A stretch of DNA of 64,000 bases, taken from positions 108,678,001-108,742,000 of the forward strand of contig NC_091117.1 of the NCBI RefSeq assembly GCF_040183065.1, written 5' to 3'. The DNA is from Periplaneta americana. Its lineage: Eukaryota > Arthropoda > Insecta > Blattodea > Blattidae. This document shows positions 22,511-35,572 of the stretch, piece after piece (position 1 is the stretch's first letter; each line of letters opens with the position of its first letter). The notes under the pieces are model-generated. The model had not been told where the DNA came from, did not search any database, and saw only the letters and a list, made by a program, of their open reading frames with translations. The position numbers and the translations under genes were made by a program.

Positions 22511-22643
22511 CTGCATTCTTGTGGTATAACATCAAATAATCAAATATATTAATCCTGCAACTGTCAGTCAATAAGCTTCGTCGTCTTTGTGACTTGGGCG
22601 TATTTCTATTTACATAATTCATCATATCCGTAGGATGGGCTTC
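22511..22643 (-). CDS. Exon-like segment downstream of THAP exons
   Basis: On the minus strand an acceptor (ATATATTTCAG) precedes an open exon reading MMNYVNRNTPKSQRRRSLLT and FDYLMLYHKNAG, closed by a donor (CAG|GTAATT). It lies downstream of the THAP exons on the same strand. A degenerate tandem duplicate is at 22858-23044. The protein is not recognised; it may be an exon of the same THAP gene or P-type element. Confidence 0.45.
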
Positions 22644-22857
22644 CTGAAATATATTTCAATAACCGAGTGAGAACATTAACTTAATCTTGCACATTGTGTG
22701 CATCTTGCGTTCGTGAAAAATAGCGGACGAAAAGTAACGCTGATAGAACGCAACCGCAAAAGACACTAAGATTTATTACTATACCATAAAAACAACCAAA
22801 TATAAGCTAAAAGAGTAACAAGGATAAAAACAAACATAGAGAGTGAAACGTAATCAC

Positions 22858-23044
22858 CTGCATTCCTGTAGTAGTCTACAACAGCATATAATTGAAGAAA
22901 CTGGAACTGTCAGTCAGTAATCGTCATCTTTGTGAACAACAAATATTAAGCTGTTATGCTAAAACTGTCAGTTAAAAATTCTTGTCTTCGTGATTAGGCC
23001 TATTCATATCTACACAATTCACCAAATCTGTACCGATGGAGTTC
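22858..23044 (-). pseudogene. Duplicate of the exon at 22511, degenerate
   Basis: Acceptor (TAAATATTTCAG) and donor (CAG|GTGATT) are conserved, but the exon has stops and a longer middle. The duplication unit is about 350 bp (22385-22735 against 22738-23110) and includes flanking intron. Confidence 0.55.
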
Positions 23045-23254
23045 CTGAAATATTTAATTAATCGAGTTAGGACATTAACTTAATCTTGCACACTGTGTGT
23101 ATTTTGCTTAGGCCTAATAATAAATATTTCAATAAACAAGGAAATGCACCAACTGTTATTATTAAATCGAAAATGTGCAAGAATGTCAAAATATTGTAAC
23201 TAGGTCATATCTAGATAGTATGAAAATACTTAACCAGATTTATTTTGCACTCAC

Positions 23255-23406
23255 CTCTTGATTCATAAATACATTTGATTTAGAGAGATGCTGTCTAAGT
23301 ATCGTCTTGTACAAAGCAATACTGGTGGTGAATTGATGGTATAAATTTATCGTGTTTAACAGCAGATAACCATTTACTGAGAAGCTCAGGCTTTTGCAAT
23401 GGAAAC
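23255..23406 (-). pseudogene. THAP domain, second exon
   Basis: After acceptor CTTTCTTTTTAG the exon reads FPLQKPELLSKWLSAVKHDK, then FIPSIHHQYCFVQDDT and a stop. FP, Trp and the Cys match a THAP domain. The segment between Cys and the expected His (normally C-x2-H-F) appears deleted, which removes a zinc ligand and leads to the stop. A donor CAAGAG|GTGAGT closes it. Joined to the exon at 23526 it keeps phase (CAC AA|G TTT CCA). Confidence 0.72.
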
Positions 23407-23481
23407 CTAAAAAGAAAGTTTGCGCTTACTCCTATAAAACATTCTCTTCTATTAACACAATAAATATGTACTAATGTTCTC

Positions 23482-24036
23482 AGTCATTTTACAATATCCT
23501 AATACAATATATGTAACTAATTTACTTGTGAAAAGAGATTTCCGAATCCTTCTTACATCCATTCGTACAGTTGTATGCGGCACAACTATGCACCATGATT
23601 CCACTTACGGAATTGATATAGGAGTACGATGAAAATAAATGATAAAAGATCACTCTTTGTACAGTTGTATGCTCCACAAGAGCACACGATGGTTTCAGTT
23701 ATAACAAAGAAATATGATTATAATACTACATAAACACTATTTGTATAGGCCTCATATGTAGCACAGTAGTAGGCCTACACTGTGATTTCACGTATATCAC
23801 AGGAGAACGATTCATTTAAATTATATTATAAACACTATACACACACTATTGATTAAATTAACACGCACTTACTTCTAACATATTCATTAATACTGAATAA
23901 ACTTCTATGTTATTTCAAATTAGGCGGAATCGTGATGTAAACATATTGTAGTCACATGGCACTCACCCACAATATGGAGATGCGCGAAAGTGTTCAATTT
24001 TTGGTCCAGGAACAGCGCTCGTAGTGAGTCTAGGTT
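23482..24036. repeat. Left arm of 0.55-kb palindrome
   Basis: This segment is the inverse of 25504-26068 with moderate divergence, starting AACCTAGACTCACTACGAG at the centre and running outward to about CAGTCATTTTACAATATCC. Each arm carries one THAP first exon reading outward. Confidence 0.9.
23526..23596 (-). pseudogene. THAP domain, first exon (left arm)
   Basis: The exon starts MVHSCAAYNCTNGCKKDSEI and ends SFHK at a donor. C-A-A-Y-N-C is the first zinc pair of the THAP C2CH motif and SFHKFP the standard exon junction. The donor has decayed from GTAAGT (as in the right arm) to GTAAAT. The second exon is 23255-23406. In P-type elements or THAP genes this domain binds DNA. Confidence 0.75.
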
Positions 24037-24079
24037 AAAATATAAAACGTATTTGGAAAACTGGGAGGATGTTTGAAAC

Positions 24080-25366
24080 CAACGAGCACAGAATGCATAG
24101 AGTAGACATGAACAGCTTGGAGGTGAAGCCGCTTTTGTAGACCGTCGCCATTATGATGCTACCAAACCATTGGGCTCCCGGTTAGCACATGGACAGTTAA
24201 TTGTAATGTTGCATCGTTGTTTTAATTAATAAATGAACTAATTTCTATATGCCTACATGTACTGCGTATGGCTGCACAAACAGGTTTTTCAAAAAAATTC
24301 CTGGAATAACTTTTCACAGGTAAATATGCATGTGTGAAATGTACTTATTACCGGTAGATAATGAATGATTTAGCCTAGGTTAGTCAGTTAGATTTGTATT
24401 GTTCACGTATTAGTTTGATTAAGAGAAAGGATTAGTCTATTGATATTATTGTAATTAATTCTCATAATCACTAAATCAGACACGGTTTGTAAACTTAGCA
24501 TTTACGAGCGAAACTAACCTAACCACCCAAGTTGGAAGTTTATGTCGCGTGCTATAGAAAATGGGTGTACCGAGGTTTCTCTTCAACCGAATGCACATAT
24601 TCGTTTGATGAAGGCAAAGAAATAGTGTATTAATATTATTGTAATTAATTTTTATAATCACGAAATCAGACATGCTTTGCAGACTTAGTAGCTTCATTAA
24701 CTCGGTTGTGAACTAACTTGACCCACTTGGTAATAAAACTTCACTTTTGTTCGCCGTTATAATCTAATTATATACTATAAACGAAGAGCCTATCAAATAT
24801 TATATGGTTAAGAGCATTCCACTTTTTCTCTAAACAAAATCGGGACATCTATATGAAATACTGGCAAAAGGAAGAGAATGATAATTTGCGTTAAGAAGCA
24901 AGTTGTATTATTAAATCGAAGCAAATGGATCAACCTATAAAAGTAATTATTAGAGGGTAGAATTTATATTGGACTAGTAGCAAAATAAGGTCAAACTGTT
25001 ATCTTTCTTTTTTTATCATTATTCTTTGTTTAACCTTCCAGATTACCTATTAAATACCACACTGCAATTTGAAGAGCTGTCAATTTAAATAACCTGTATA
25101 TATGTGATTTATCGATGACAATTTTGTAATTTTTGCTAAAAATACGTGCCTAGCGATTCTGTATTACGAAACAAACAAGAAAGTGTGAGTCGTCCAGGAA
25201 ATTAGGGACATATGGAATTCCTATTATCATAAGATCTTCTATAACGTAATAGCTATTTTGCAATGTTTTGGTAGCAACAAGATGGCGTAAGGTCCATCAA
25301 ACCGGCTTCACTCCGTTCAATGGTATTAATATGCTAGTGTCTACTCTATGTATTCTGTGCTCGTTG
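24080..25366 (+). mobile_element. P-like (THAP) DNA transposon, copy A
   Basis: The inverted ends begin CAACGAGCACAGAATGCATA (left) and CAACGAGCACAGAATACATA (right, reversed). The flanking exact 8-bp duplication is TTTGAAAC (24072-24079, 25367-25374). Eight-bp duplications and a THAP first exon inside fit the P superfamily. No transposase catalytic region survives; a roughly 190-bp internal repeat occurs about 1.5 times (24445-24720). It sits in the centre of the 23482/26068 palindrome. Confidence 0.88.
24249..24319 (+). pseudogene. THAP domain first exon of P-like copy A
   Basis: The exon reads MPTCTAYGCTNRFFKKIPGI and ends TFHR with donor CACAG|GTAAAT. C-x-A-x-G-C-x-N-R is the classic THAP start and the exon junction phase equals that of the other THAP exons here. 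A matching second exon was not found inside copy A, so it cannot make a complete domain. Confidence 0.75.
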
Positions 25367-25503
25367 TTTGAAACAGTCCGACAAACAAAAACGAAGCGAT
25401 AATTGACAGAGTGCGTTCGTTCACTGTTTTATACCTAGCGCTGAGATGATTCTTCTCAAACGAGCATACCGTCATCTGACGGTACTGAGTTCAAAGACGT
25501 TTT

Positions 25504-26068
25504 ATAGTTGAACCTAGACTCACTACGAGAGCTTTTCCTCGACCAAAAATTGAACACTTTCGCGCATCTCCATATTGTGGGTGAGTGCCATGTGACTACA
25601 ATATGTTTACATCACGATTCCGCCTAATTTGAAATAACATAGAAGGTTAATCTGTATTATTGAATGTGATAGGTGTAAGTGCGTATTAATTTAATCAATA
25701 GTGTGTGTGTATATAGTGTTTATAATATAGTTTAAATGAATCGTTCTCCTGTGATACACGTGAAATCACAGTGTAGACCTACTACTGTGCTACATATGAG
25801 GCCTATACAAATAGTGTTTATATAGTATTTTAATCATATTTCTTTGTTATAAGTGAAACCATCGTGTGCACTTATGCTGCATACAACTGTACAAATAGTG
25901 TTCTTTTATCATTTATTTTCATCGTACTCCTATATCAATTCCGTAAGTGGAATCATGGTGCATAGTTGTGCCGAATACGACTGTACGAATCGACGTAAGA
26001 AGGATTCGGAAATTTCTTTTCACAAGTAAGTTAGTTACATATATTGTATTAGGATATTGTAAAATGAC
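25504..26068. repeat. Right arm of 0.55-kb palindrome
   Basis: Inverse of 23482-24036. It carries a plus-strand THAP first exon at 25955. Confidence 0.9.
25955..26025 (+). CDS. THAP domain first exon (right arm)
   Basis: The exon reads MVHSCAEYDCTNRRKKDSEI and ends SFHK, with an intact donor CACAA|GTAAGT, in the same phase as the other THAP exons. It keeps both initial Cys. No FP-x-W second exon was recognised in the following kilobase, so the gene is incomplete on this side. It points away from its partner at 23526, giving a divergent pair from one centre. Confidence 0.6.
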
Positions 26069-27283
26069 TGTTCTATTCTCGCAACTAGCTACTGTGAAGT
26101 TCACAAAAACATAGGCCTTATCATGAAATCAAATACAAATTAACCCATGAGACAGATGATCAAAAGAAGTTGCTAATATCAATTTTAATGAACACAGAGG
26201 AGTGTTGAAGGCTGTTCCACAGCATCAATACGTATTTTGGATATCAAACCAAAAATCCAAAATAAGAAAATTGAACTCTCAGATTTGAAAAAGGACATCA
26301 AAGCAGCTATCCCTTTCATGCCTCTGCAAGACAAGTTACTACTCAGCAACCCACTTAGTATAGATTAAATACATTTTTGTTTGAAATAGTGTCACAATCC
26401 AATATTGTTTTATAGTTGATACCATAATGTTCTTTTTTCAACATAGATTTACGGTGTTTTAATTTTTTGTCCCTATAATTTGGAGTTGTAACTAACACAT
26501 TTTTTGAATAGTGATTAAAAAGTCAGTTTGACAAGGTTCTATGTGCACTTACACCTTTGTAACTTTCCTGAAGCGTCAAATTTAAAGTGACAAGGTTCTA
26601 ACTGCATTTTCTCTACCTCAGATTCTACGATTTAAAAAGAAATTTTTTAAAGAGAACTCATTAAAACTACTTTCCATTGATATCTAAGAAGGTATATAAA
26701 ATTATTTAGAAAAATATTCATAAATAAAAAAGTTATAGTATAATGAAACTTTAAACTCAATTTTCTCAGAATAATGGGTTTTGCGGTTAGAACCTTGTCA
26801 ACCCAAGCTAGCGAGATATAGTCGGCGGATTTTCTTATGCACTCTGCTATTATAATCCACTGTAATGTGATGGCACCTAACCCTTACATACATTGTTGAA
26901 ATCAACCTTATAAACCTGATTAATGTGTTTCTGGAAAAACTTTATCCAAGAAATATTCCGACATTCTGTAAACACATTCAAAGGAGGAACTGCATTTGGA
27001 ACATTCTTCCAAATATTAAGATATACATGCTTTCCTGGGCATCCTACAATAGTAGCTATGTTGGAAAAAATATTTGCGGCGCAGTATTTCATCATTTTCT
27101 TATTATTTCCTTTCAAGTGTACTTATATTTATTCGTACTCCTCAATAAGCTTGAACTGCTTGCACTCCCGGCGAAGCATCAACTCCCTTTAATGGCGGCC
27201 GAACAGCGGTTCAATTTTGTACGCGAAACTAGCGCCGTTGGTGTCTCTAGTTATATATTACAAACTCTTTGTTGGGTACTATT
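26069..27283. other. Unassigned region between palindrome and hAT
   Basis: A short frame ending at about 26368 (KKIELSDLKKDIKAAIPFM, then QDKLLLSNPLSID and a stop) looks like the end of a protein, but I cannot name it. Frames on both strands at 26877-27341 overlap and are unsupported. Confidence 0.35.
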
Positions 27284-27814
27284 CTTTAGACCAGCGGTTC
27301 CCAAAGTGTGCTCCGCGGAGCCCTTAGGGCTCCGCGAATGATTCTCAGGGGCTCCGTCCGCGGAAGTTATGAAGTTGACAAAAATTGCTAATTCCATCTA
27401 GTCTCTAGCGGGGAAAACAGAAACTACTTCAGTCAAGCGAAACATACTTTCTGAGAAAGTAGTTTGCGTTCTTCTTGCTACATGGAAGCATTAATATTAG
27501 ATCTACTCGTCACTGGAACTATCTCGATCTTTCTTGCTTGCCAATTACTCAATGATTTTCGAAATTTATTTTATTTTTTATATACTGGGCAGACAGCATT
27601 TGTTATTCGTGGTACTTGGAATCTACAATCTTTTGACTGTTACGTTACCTCAAAAAAATATATATACTATATACCTGTATGTTAATTTTATAGCAGATGT
27701 GTTAGCTAAACTTTCATTGAACCGGAACTGTGGCTTAAGACGGGCTCCCTAAGACTTAAGAGTCATTAGCCATCAAGCAGTGCTCAGTCAAGGGGAGATA
27801 ACAACAGCTATAAC

Positions 27815-29076
27815 TAGGGACCGGATTTTTATGTAGTTACATATTATATTCCTTTCAACCTAACCGTATATAAATAACAAATCTTTGCGAATCTTGTAAT
27901 TACCATTAATATATTAAAATTTGGTATTACATATTTTTACATATTTACCCCACATTACAATATTATGGTTTGGTATTACATAAATCTTCATATTTAGGGG
28001 TTTTATTAATTTTTACTTCTCTAAATGGAAAAAAAAAAAAAAAACTTCTGCTGGGGAAGTTTACAATTTGAAATACACAGATTTTAAAGTCTTTTTACCT
28101 ACCCAAGAAAGGTTATATTTCGGGACGAAACATAACATTCTTAGTTACAGGAAGTAATAGAGGCACTCACCCCATACCACACACTCTAAATATGAGTGAA
28201 CAAAAGGCAACCTTTCTCATACAACTGCCTTGTATTGTAAAAATCACTCAGAAAGCAGCGTTGCTTTCAAGCGGTGGAGTGGGACGAGAACGACATGATT
28301 TGTCTCGAACTATAATTGTTCTGTACACGTCTTAACAAGTCATTCCCATGCAATTTGCAACCTTACCCGCCTCTTCCTAATTCTTCCGTGTCAAGTCTGG
28401 CATGAGCCGCAATAAAGTAGCCGACTTTTGAAAAGAAACTGAAGTAAAGGAACAAACTGGAAAGATGTTGAAAGATTAAAATAAATAGCTTTTCAGGTTA
28501 TTGCTTGACCTCTTTACTTTAAATTTAGTAGACCTATACGGAAATTGGATTTTCCGAGCAATTAGAAAATATGGTTCTCGGCTAGAATAATCCTACCCTT
28601 CTGAATGAGACAGGAATGTCACTTTTCAAGCTAAACTGCATGTGTCCCACATCTCCTCTTATTTTCTCCTAATGCAGTAAACCGAAACAGTGCTTGCAGA
28701 ACTGTTGTGTCATTCATTTCACTCAGTTCTCTAGTTTTAGTACTTAAGTATAAAATGCAAGTGAGTTTATCTACTGCTTTTAACTAACTAAAATGGCCCC
28801 TGTATCTCCAACTCTAACGACAAAAATAAAATCATGGATTGCGATGGACGAAGCTTTCACTACAGATGGAAAAATAGTAATGTGTCAAGTGTGCGGTAAA
28901 AAAGTCGGGTGCTCTATGAAATCACAATTGGAGAATCTTACCTATCGTATATCTGCCAGATATTGATATTAAATATTTTCATGATTTTACATATTTTGGT
29001 ATATATTCAGCTTATTTTTCTTACATAAATATGGCCATATTTCACACTTTGATATTACATAAAAGTCCGGTCCCTA
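27815..29076 (+). mobile_element. Nested hAT element (CGGBP1-like)
   Basis: The ends are TAGGGACCGGATTTTTATGT and, reversed, TAGGGACCGGACTTTTATGT, with an exact 8-bp duplication GCTATAAC (27807-27814, 29077-29084). It lies inside the ZBED5-like hAT and so is younger. It holds a BED-finger start at 28793 but no catalytic domain. Its termini resemble those of the complete element at 44877 (CAGGGAACGGATTTATATG). Confidence 0.92.
28793..28966 (+). pseudogene. BED zinc-finger start of nested hAT transposase
   Basis: The frame opens MAPVSPTLTTKIKSWIAMDE and contains IVMCQVCGKKVGCSMKSQLE. C-x2-C followed by a basic helix matches the N-terminal BED/CGGBP1-type finger also seen in the intact transposase at 45113. 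The His pair is lost and a stop follows shortly after ISARY. The rest of the transposase is deleted. Confidence 0.65.
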
Positions 29077-29220
29077 GCTATAACCTTACTTTTAAAGAAA
29101 ATAGTGCGAATTCCTGGGAATTGAGCTCGGAATATGTTGAACATGATCCTGTCTCAGAATCTACGATGTCTAGTGTAGAGGTATTGAAAGTAACAAACGA
29201 AAATATTGTGATTTATATTT

Positions 29221-29376
29221 AATGATAAAACACATATGTTAGGTCAACAATACAGTGTTCATTGATTTTATGAAATACATTAAAGGTGATATGTTACAGT
29301 TGTATGAACGCTATTTTTTAGTGTTCATACAACTGTAACATATCACCTTTAATGTATTTCATTGTGATTTATATTT
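29221..29376. repeat. Fold-back insertion with 39-bp perfect hairpin and 16-bp flanking repeat
   Basis: 29271-29309 and 29323-29361 are perfect inverse copies (39 bp) around a 13-bp loop. ATTGTGATTTATATTT occurs exactly at 29205-29220 and again at 29361-29376, so about 156 bp were added inside the transposase reading frame. It may be a tiny fold-back element or a template-switch product. Confidence 0.85.
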
Positions 29377-29377
29377 C

Positions 29378-30945
<1,568 letters not shown>

Positions 30946-30988
30946 AGATTTAAATAAATTGTATCCAGTACTTTTTTACTATTGTTTC

Positions 30989-30993
<5 letters not shown>

Positions 30994-31046
<53 letters not shown>
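30994..31046. repeat. (AT)n microsatellite
   Basis: Pure AT run directly left of the AATAATAAATCTGTAG repeat unit. Confidence 0.95.
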
Positions 31047-32436
31047 TAATAATAAATCTGTAGCCGAACTTTTTCTTGTAATTTTCGATTTTCCAAAAAT
31101 AATTGGTCCTAACATATATAATTAACCACCCTGAAACCGAAAAAGCGCTTTTTTGACATTTTTGTTTGTGTGTCTGTCTGTATGTTTGTTACCTTTTCAC
31201 GCGATAATGGCTGAACCGATTTCGATGAAAATTGGAATATAAATTAAGTTCGTTGTAAATTAGATTATAGGCTATATGACATTCAAAATACGTTATTTAA
31301 AAGGGGGGTTATAAGGGGGCCTGAATTAAATTAATCGAAATATCTCTCTTATTACTGATTTTTGTGAAATATGTTACATAACAAAAGTTTCTTTAAAAAT
31401 AATTTCTGATAAGTTTTATACTTTGAAAAATTTTGATAAGACTGATATTTAATGAGACAAATGAGTTTTAAAATTACAATAACTGCCATCTAAGGCGGTG
31501 TATTGAAATAAAAAACAAATGACTTCGTCTATAAGGGGCCTTGGATACAACAATCGAAAACTATGAAACATAGCCTACAGACAATGTTTCTGTGTTTGTA
31601 TGAAGTAATATCGCAAGCTAAATTAACTGATTTGTATAATTAATTATTATTTCATCATTGGAAAGTGTAGTTTCTCTGGATGGACATAATGCTATAATGT
31701 TATTACAGTAACTTGTGAGTGAATTGAGGACAGGTAAGATTAAAATAGCTTCTTATGCACAGAAAACTTGATAGCTTATTCTGTATATTCATTTCCTGTA
31801 TTTCTTATAATAATGTTTATGTACATATTCATTTTTATCTCAGAGAATTAACGAACAACGAGAGTGTATTGATTTAGTATGCAGTAATAGTACGTTAGCT
31901 TAGCAATCCATTATTTTATAATTCAAATTTTAACTATGCTCAATTGAATCGTGTTAAAATACATAAAATACATATGCAATAAATGCAATGCAAAAAAATT
32001 GGGTAATGAGCGAAGCAGATTATGTTGCGCTGTTGTAAAAATTGTTCCTCCTGAGATTCAAGAGCTCCCACAACAAATTAAAACTTTCTAATTCGAGTAC
32101 ATCGTTATCAACACACTTTTTCATAATATAATATAATATAAACATAATAATAAATCTGTAGCTAAAATTTTTCTGTTAATTTTCGCTTTTCCAAAAATAA
32201 CTGGTAATAACAATTAAGAAACATGTTAAAGGAATTGTCATTGCACCAAATGAGTGGTCTCTGGATCAAAATGATCGCATTTTAATATTTTAAACACAAT
32301 TTAAATTAAGTAACATATTAAACGATTTATCCTTCTATCAAACACGAATGTTCCTTGGATCAAATGTCCTATTTTAATTATGTAATTAATTTATATTTAT
32401 TTCTAACGGGTGCAGCGGAGCGCACGGGTACGGCTA

Positions 32437-32438
<2 letters not shown>
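31047..32438. mobile_element. Unclassified repeat between two (AT)n tracts, partly duplicated
   Basis: It begins AATAATAAATCTGTAGCCGA and carries GTGTCTGTCTGTATGTTTGT, then CTGAACCGATTTCGATGAAA, a phrase common in insect non-autonomous repeats. A second start with the same opening lies at 32145. The right end GCACGGGTACGGCTAGT resembles a Helitron-type 3' terminus (CTAG plus hairpin), and the AT-rich target agrees, but no TC start or helicase is present. Helitron-derived is a tentative reading. Confidence 0.45.

Positions 32439-32440
<2 letters not shown>

Positions 32441-32489
<49 letters not shown>
32441..32489. repeat. (AT)n microsatellite
   Basis: Second AT run, immediately right of the CTAGT end. 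Confidence 0.95.
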
Positions 32490-32491
<2 letters not shown>

Positions 32492-33810
32492 TACTTCCGT
32501 TTATGTATCATGTGAAATATGCTTCATAGAACGTAGAGAGATAAAACTAAAAAGTAAACATTTCTTGGGGCTCCACGAGAAACTTTTGCTTCAAAAAGGG
32601 CTCCGTGGCTGAAAAAGTTTGGGAACCGCTGCTTTAGACCATTTCCCACTATTGCAGTTATGCCGTTTTTGCATATAATTGTATATAATCAATTTCGTCA
32701 ACATAATAAAACAACTCGTCAAAAGTAATGCTAATATGTAATAATCCTCTACATACTCAATTCGGTAGGAAACGTTGGTTAATATGACGAAGGTTAGGTT
32801 TGGTTTGTTAAGGTTTTTAGAGCTTCTTCTCATTCGAATAATCTGATAACAAATAATGATAGGTGAAGTATAGGAATTTTTTTCACTGCCTACATTAATT
32901 TCAAACTGACATTGTATCATATAGTTGCTTCTGTTGGTAACACAAGAAAAGACAACATGGCGGATGTCAATGGATGTCTAAAGTTTCACCGAAAATTTTA
33001 CCAGATTCTTAGAATAAGCTTCCCTGCAATATTTGCAATAAACAACACCTGTAGTTGTATTATGCACTAGCCATGGGAAAGTTGATTTCCACTTTTTTTT
33101 TTAATTTCTTTTATATATTTTCTTCAATACATAGAGTAGACACTAGCATATTAATACCATTGGACGGAGTGAAGCCGGTTTGATGGACCTGACGCCATCT
33201 TGTTGCTACCAAAACATTGCAAAATAGCTATTACGTTATAGAAGATCTTATGATAATAGGAATTCCATATGTCCCTAATTTCCTGGACGACTCACACTTT
33301 CTTGTTTGTTTCGTAATACAGAATCGCTAGGCACGTATTTTTAGCAAAAATTGCAAAACTGTCATCGATAAATCATATATAGGCTATACATATTTAAATT
33401 GACAGCTTTTCAAATTGCAGTGTGGTATTAATAGGTACTCTGGAAGGTTAAACAAACAATAATGATAAAAAAGGAAGATAACAGTTTGACCTTATTTTGC
33501 TACTAGTCCAATAAAAATGCTAGCCTATAATAATTACTTTTATAGGTTGATCTATTTGCTTCGATTTAATAATGCAACTTGCTTCTTAACACAAATTATC
33601 ATTCTCTTCCTTTTGCCAGTATTTCATATAGATGTCCCGATTTTGTTTAGAGAAGAAGTGGAATGCTCTTAACCATATAATATTTGATAGGCTCTTCGTT
33701 TATAGTATATAATTACATTATTCTACGGCGAACAAAAGTGAAGTTTTATTACCAAGTGGGTCAAGTTAGATCACGACCGAGTTAATGAAGCTACTATGTC
33801 TGCAAAGCAT

Positions 33811-34260
33811 AAGTCTGATTTCGTGATTATAAAAATTAATTAAAATAATATTAATACACTATTTCTTTTCCTTCATCAAACGAATACGTGCATTCGGTTG
33901 AAGAGAAATCTCGGTACACCTTTTTTCTGTAGTACGCGACACAAACTTGAAACATGGGTTGTTAAGTTAGCTTCGCTCGTAAATGCTAAGTCTGCAAGGC
34001 ATGTCTGATTTCGTGATTATAAAAATTAATTACAATAATATTAATACACTATTTCTTTGCCTTCATCAAACGAATACGTGCATTCGGTTGAAGAGAAACT
34101 TCGGTACACCCATTTTCTATAGCACGCGACACAAACTTACAACTTGGGTTGTTAAGTTAGCTTCGCTCGTAAATATTAAGTCTACAAAGCGTAAGTCTGA
34201 TTTTGTGATTATAAAAATTAATTACAATAATATCAATACACTAACCCTTTCTCTTAATCA
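33811..34260. repeat. About 190-bp internal tandem repeat of P-like copy B
   Basis: Each unit starts AAGTCTGATTTCGTGATTAT or close to it, at about 33811, 34000 and 34194. Copy A has about 1.5 units at 24445-24720. The open frames over it (DFVIIKINYNNINT repeated) follow the repeat and are not a gene. Confidence 0.85.
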
Positions 34261-34355
34261 AACTAATACGTGAACAATACGAATCTAACCGAATAACCTA
34301 GGCTAAATCATTCATTAGCTACCGGTAATAAGTACATTTCACACATGCATATTTA

Positions 34356-34426
34356 CCTGTGAAAAGTTATTCCAGGAATTTTTTTGAAAACCTGTTTGTG
34401 CAGCCATACGCAGTACATGTAGGCAT
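34356..34426 (-). pseudogene. THAP first exon of P-like copy B, frameshifted
   Basis: It starts MPTCTAYGCTNR like copy A, but one T is missing in the following T run, so the frame shifts before the FHR junction. The donor sequence GTAAAT is still there. Confidence 0.7.
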
Positions 34427-34605
34427 ATTGAAATTAGTTCATTTATTAATTAAAACAACGATGCAACATTACAATCAACTGTCCATGTGCTAACCGGAAG
34501 CCCAATGTTTTGGTAGCATCATAAACGCGACTGTCCACAAAATCGGCTTCACCTCCAAGCTGTTCATGTCTACTCTATGCATTCTGTGCTCGTTGATTTT
34601 CTTAC

Positions 34606-34816
34606 AGTACCCATAACTGTCTGTAAGTTCACTGGTGGACATATTAGATTGTACAGTAAGCTCATAAACACAACTAGAACTAGTAACACTGTTATCTTCA
34701 CGCTTTCCATCGTCGCCACTGGTACAGGCTACTTTTGTTGATGTAGACGTCACTACATTACTTAAATGAGCAACACCAACACCAAGTCTTGGTTTGTTAA
34801 TGATATATCGATCCAT
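34606..34816 (-). CDS. Unidentified first exon with splice donor
   Basis: The frame starts MDRYIINKPRLGVGVAHLSN, is Ser/Thr-rich (STSTKVACTSGD), and ends at TACT|GTAAGA, a good donor. The opening M-D-R-Y-x-I resembles the start of several hAT/BED-type transposase-derived proteins, but no zinc finger is visible here. P-like copy B is inserted 10 nt into the presumed intron. It may be a host gene exon or the start of another transposon gene; no further exon was found downstream. Confidence 0.4.
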
Positions 34817-35119
34817 GTTGTACACATTAGATGCACTTATATTAATTCACAGTTAAAATAGCAACAACTCGCTGAACAATATTCTCACGACACACTTACA
34901 ATGCGCTCCTGGATACCGACTGTTAAATGGAAATTAAATAAATCTCAACGCCTCAACGTATGTTGAAAGTCGCCGTCTGCGGTTTAAATGAATGTTATTG
35001 AAGTTAGGTCCACATAATGAAATTCCTTTAATAATGCATTATACAAATAAGAATTGTTTTTAATTACTACCATGTATATTTTCTTAAAATACACATATCG
35101 AAGGAAACGATTCTGAATT

Positions 35120-35528
35120 TGTTTCTACACAGACAGACTAGTACTAAATTTATTATATTTCATGTACATAATTCCCTGATAAATTGACTCGTAGATATTG
35201 AATATGAACAAAGTCCGTCCAACAGTTTAGTAGAAATCACTGTACACACATATTAGTACTAAAATTATAAATTTCATGTACATCATTCCCTGATAAATTG
35301 ACTCGTAGGTATTGAATATGAACAAAATCCGTCCAACAGTTTAGTAGAAATCACTGTACACAAACAGACTAGTACTAAAACTATTATATTTCATGTACAT
35401 GATTCGCTGATAAATTGACTAGTAGATATTGAATGTGAACAAAATCTGTCCAATAGTTTAGTAGAAATCGCTGTATACAGAAAGACTAGTACTAAAAATT
35501 TCATGTATATCATTCCCTGATAAATTGA

Positions 35529-35572
<44 letters not shown>

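Larger units (their letters stand above)
33125..34595 (-). mobile_element. P-like (THAP) DNA transposon, copy B
   Basis: Inverse relative of 24080-25366. It is flanked by an exact 8-bp duplication ATTTTCTT (33117-33124, 34596-34603). The right end keeps the full inverted terminus; the left terminus lacks about 11 bp (CAATACATAG instead of CAACGAGCACAGAATACATAG-type). The internal repeat of about 190 bp is present about three times (33811-34260), one more than in copy A. Its THAP exon is frameshifted. Confidence 0.88.

Noticed and set aside
33983..34273. 96-codon frame with DFVIIKINYNNINT repeats
   Set aside because: Matches the non-coding 190-bp tandem repeat inside the P-like element.
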